A DNA stretch of 64,000 nt from Phymatolithon calcareum (taxonomy: Eukaryota > Rhodophyta > Florideophyceae > Hapalidiales). Every line of letters starts with the position of its first letter. Within the stretch, counting starts at the first letter, position 1. A program made the position numbers and the translations under genes. Where the stretch lies: positions 868,001 to 932,000 of the forward strand of contig OZ345368.1 in assembly GCA_977006965.1 (NCBI GenBank), written 5' to 3'. Positions 61,432 through 64,000 of this stretch are shown here, piece after piece. The notes under the pieces were generated by a model. That model was given only the letters and a program-made list of their open reading frames with translations. It had not been told where the DNA came from and made no database searches.

Positions 61432-61699
61432 TCTGACGGTAATTGCTATGAGCTGCGGAGGCAATTAATTCAGAGTGCAAATGATTTATGCGACGCGACA
61501 ACGCGGAACACTAGTGTCATTCACGGTCGAATGGTACTCTCCATCATACTCCTTACGCGCAGTCGTACAAGTTCTAAAGAGGGAGTTTAAGCTTCAAAAC
61601 CCCCTCAACATCGTCAGATTAGTATGCAAATTGAGAGTTGGTACAGAATATAAAATGCTCTATTTTTGAAGCAACTAGTAGTTGCTTATGGAGTTGCGC

Positions 61700-61923
61700 A
61701 AATCACAGCGTGCCACAGGACAGAGGAGTAATTTTCCCCCTCGAGGTCCCGAAGGAGACTAGAGGTGAGTTTTTGTAGTCCACTGAATCGTGTTACACCA
61801 AAAAGAAAAGAAACTCTTCTATAGACAGAATCCAGCCAAAACCTCTTGGCACTGGGAAAGTTGCCCCAAGCGTCAGCAGATGCGTTGGTAACTTTTAAAT
61901 AAAAATCTAACTTTCTTCTTTTT
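61700..61923 (+). mobile_element. SINE-like element S2, longest copy (224 bp), 15-bp TSD
   Basis: It is flanked by CTTATGGAGTTGCGC at 61685-61699 and 61924-61938. It defines at least 80 bp of 5' sequence missing from the other copies (CACAGCGTGCCACAGGACAG.., CTCGAGGTCCCGAAGGAGAC), then the common body and the GTTGGTAACTTTTAAATAAA tail with an A/C/T-rich end. Confidence 0.92.
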
Positions 61924-61938
61924 CTTATGGAGTTGCGC

Positions 61939-62455
61939 CGACATCACCTGCTCTCGAAGTTACCACGAAGACTTGGAAAGGCTGTGAAAGAGAAAAAAGA
62001 GCTTGAACTCGAAACGCTCCACCGCATGCGAAAATCGAACACCACAACTGACACCCAAGATAGATGAGCCCTTCGGCAAGTCTGGGAACAGCAAGAAGAA
62101 CGCCGTGCCAGGAAAATTACCTTTCCAAGAATGGTCTACCGCACCAAGCAGTAAGGATGAAAGAAAGCAGGTACATAATCCTCTGCGCTAAATGGTTTGT
62201 ATGTCATTTTCTAAGAAATCCGCCGAAATCGATAAAAGTAATGGGTATTCAAGGAACATGGGCAGTTAGAATACTCAGCAATATCTTGAAGAAGCCTACA
62301 TGGACCCCTACAGAGGAGAAAAACGTGGCCCGAGCCACTGACGAGATACTATGAGTTTCTGATTGAAGCAACTAAAGTTTCGAGTCTAGAAGAATGCTAA
62401 GAAAGGTGCCGACTTTACTCAAGTTGGGACACATGGTACCTTCTCAATAAATCCC
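61939..62455. other. No gene supported
   Basis: Short frames with Lys/Pro-rich translations near 62003-62354; possibly LINE debris, not assignable. Confidence 0.35.
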
Positions 62456-62720
62456 CTTTATTACGATTAGTTGTTTATTTGAAATCCTCAGTAACACTCT
62501 TAAGATTGTGCGGGAGCAGCTTTTCGGTACTTGTTCATTTTTAGTATAATGCCTGGTCCTTAGTAAAGGAATAGGTCTTTCTCCACGTTATCAATTATGG
62601 TGACCAAGTAGTAGGGAGTCTAGTGCCTTTTTCGTTGTTATCATTTCTCCAGAGTCCGGTTCATACTTTGCTAGGTTCTTGCGTACCGCCTCTAGGTTAT
62701 GCTCCGCTGTCGCCCCGAAT
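62456..62720 (-). mobile_element. LINE-D 3'-end fragment
   Basis: This is the inverse of 45270-45580. AGTTGTTTATTTGAAATCCTCAGTAACACTC matches the inverted LINE-D end, and upstream the GTACCGAAAAGCTGCTCCCG and ACTCCGGAGAAATGATAA blocks are shared. Confidence 0.7.
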
Positions 62721-62945
62721 CGTCTGCTAAGGTAACGTTTCCGCTCAGAATCTCATTGCTGTCATCTGAATGTAATGAAAGGCACATGCGCCACAACGAA
62801 CATCGAGCACAGAGGAGAAATGTCAAGCCCGTAATCAAGCAGCACGAATGGAGCTCAGTGGAACCGTGGTTTTTCGTTCTTGACCCAACTGATTACTCCA
62901 AGGAGATGTGTACCGTAAGCCGGGATAACAAATGAAAGTTAAACG

Positions 62946-63034
62946 TAAGAGTACCAGGCCCGAGTGGGTAAAATAGGACCCGAGGGCGGAGCCCCCGAGG
63001 GACTATTCTACCCACGAGGGTCAGGTACGAGTAC
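62946..63034. repeat. Imperfect foldback, about 40-bp arms, GC-rich centre
   Basis: GTACCAGGCCCGAGTGGGTA..ATAG pairs with CTATTCTACCCACGAGGG..GGTAC around GACCCGAGGGCGGAGCCCCCGAGGGA. It lies a few bases from the 5' edge of the LINE-A copy at 63046. Confidence 0.8.
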
Positions 63035-63045
63035 TTTACACACAA

Positions 63046-64000
63046 CAAAGGACTTCAGAAGAACACGTTTTACTTGGCGGGACGAGAACTATATCAAGCC
63101 TGGAGACTCTCGTATCTTGGGGTAAGCATGAATAACAAGGGTGTTACGGATGACACGGCCATAGCAAGAGTTCGAAATGCTGCAGGATGCATACATAAGC
63201 TTCGGGAACTTGGAGTGAATGTTCGAGGATTCAAACCGGAGACATGCATCAGGATCTTTAAGTCGCTAATTATACCGAAATGGGAGTATGCGTTACACGT
63301 TACTCCAATGACAAATCGATTGCTCTCGGCAATCGAGTCGGCAGAGGGCTTGTTCTACAAGAATGTTTTCGGAAAGTATGCCGAACACCGCCGGGACCGA
63401 ATGCGAGTTCTGCGCCGACTGGGACCACCAAAAATGAGGAGACGTCATCAAGCAGAAAGGTTTGCATTAAGCCTGGTAAGGCACAAAAAGCGCCTTGAAG
63501 AAACAGAAGAGTACGTTGGAAGAGATGAGGACGTAAAGGAAGCAATGAAGGATATTGAATATCTCAAGATGTATGAAGACTTGCGACAAGCCCTTCAGAA
63601 AGCCCAGGAGGGATCTGTCACGAAGAAGAGGAGGAGAGAAGAAACAATTAAGGTATGGGAAAAGGAAGAAGAAGGCAGATCAATGAAGATTCCTATTGAA
63701 GGCAAGCTACCAGGGATCCTTTACATATGAGAAAGAACAACACGTTTAAGGTGCCTAAGGTTGACATTCAACCGAGCACCCCTTTGGAGGAAATCAGTGT
63801 TGGGTGCTTACTGTGGGATTACCGCGGTGGTCGAACTAGTCGCCTTACAACGTACTCTAGCGTCATCGAAGATGAGTACAGAAATTGAGTTTGACTGCAA
63901 GAGACTCACAGGAGCTCTTGTTGGGAGAGAATTACGAATCAAGAACGTTTTGAGCAGCCAGATGACTATAGCGTAGAGATTAAGCAAGAGCTGCCCCGTT
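63046..64000 (+). pseudogene. LINE-A copy, nearly identical to the intact one, one nonsense change, cut by window end
   Basis: From FYLAGRELYQAWRLSYLGVS to ..KLPGILYI it matches 52870-53540 with a few substitutions. A single base change turns GGA into TGA (63728-63730). After it the frame is again open to ..VLSSQMTIA and TAG. The 3' UTR runs off the window at GAGCTGCCCCGTT. It is 5'-truncated, without the RT catalytic domain. Confidence 0.9.

Overview
The window looks like nuclear DNA of a compact-gene photosynthetic eukaryote, most likely a florideophyte red alga. This is inference from four points: long genes without visible introns (one ORF of 2,400 codons), an HtrA/Deg protease with a plastid or lumen type leader, a TOC-like GTPase next to chromatin and secretory-pathway proteins, and gene islands set in dense non-LTR retrotransposon debris. 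No rRNA, convincing tRNA, CRISPR or bacterial operon was seen.

Layout. 1-3 kb: a 298-bp tandem repeat and decayed repeats. 3.1-24 kb: the gene-rich part, holding an unknown 229-aa protein, a Deg/HtrA protease, a class III CHD-type remodeller carrying C-terminal FYRN/FYRC domains, an animal-type haem peroxidase with a signal peptide, and a cluster in which two near-duplicate Cys-rich membrane proteins (19.2 and 23.6 kb, opposite strands) flank a calponin-homology plus TOC-like GTPase fusion. 24-64 kb: mostly transposon remains, with only three single-copy-looking ORFs: a seven-finger C2H2 protein at 34.3 kb and a dispersed pair of related unknown proteins at 40.7 and 58.2 kb.

Transposons. By comparing copies by eye I separate several non-LTR families, named here only for convenience: LINE-A (with subfamilies A1b and A2), LINE-B, LINE-C, LINE-D and an older family LINE-R. 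There are also two SINE-like families (S1, S2) and a piggyBac-like DNA transposon in two broken copies. Target-site duplications (TSDs) of about 6-17 bp bracket many copies, so the order of insertion can be read in three nests (28.1-30.5, 46.1-49.8 and 49.8-54.6 kb). One LINE-A copy (51.8-53.9 kb) has an intact 645-codon reverse transcriptase ORF, and near-identical copies at 28.4 and 63.0 kb point to recent activity. S1 carries a copy of the LINE-C 3' end, which suggests a SINE/LINE partnership.

Most promising novelties: the CH-TOC-like GTPase fusion, the CHD-FYRN/FYRC fusion, the Cys-rich membrane protein pair, the dispersed 200-aa protein pair, and the shared 3'-end signature of the retroelements. 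All family assignments come from reading motifs; no database search was possible.
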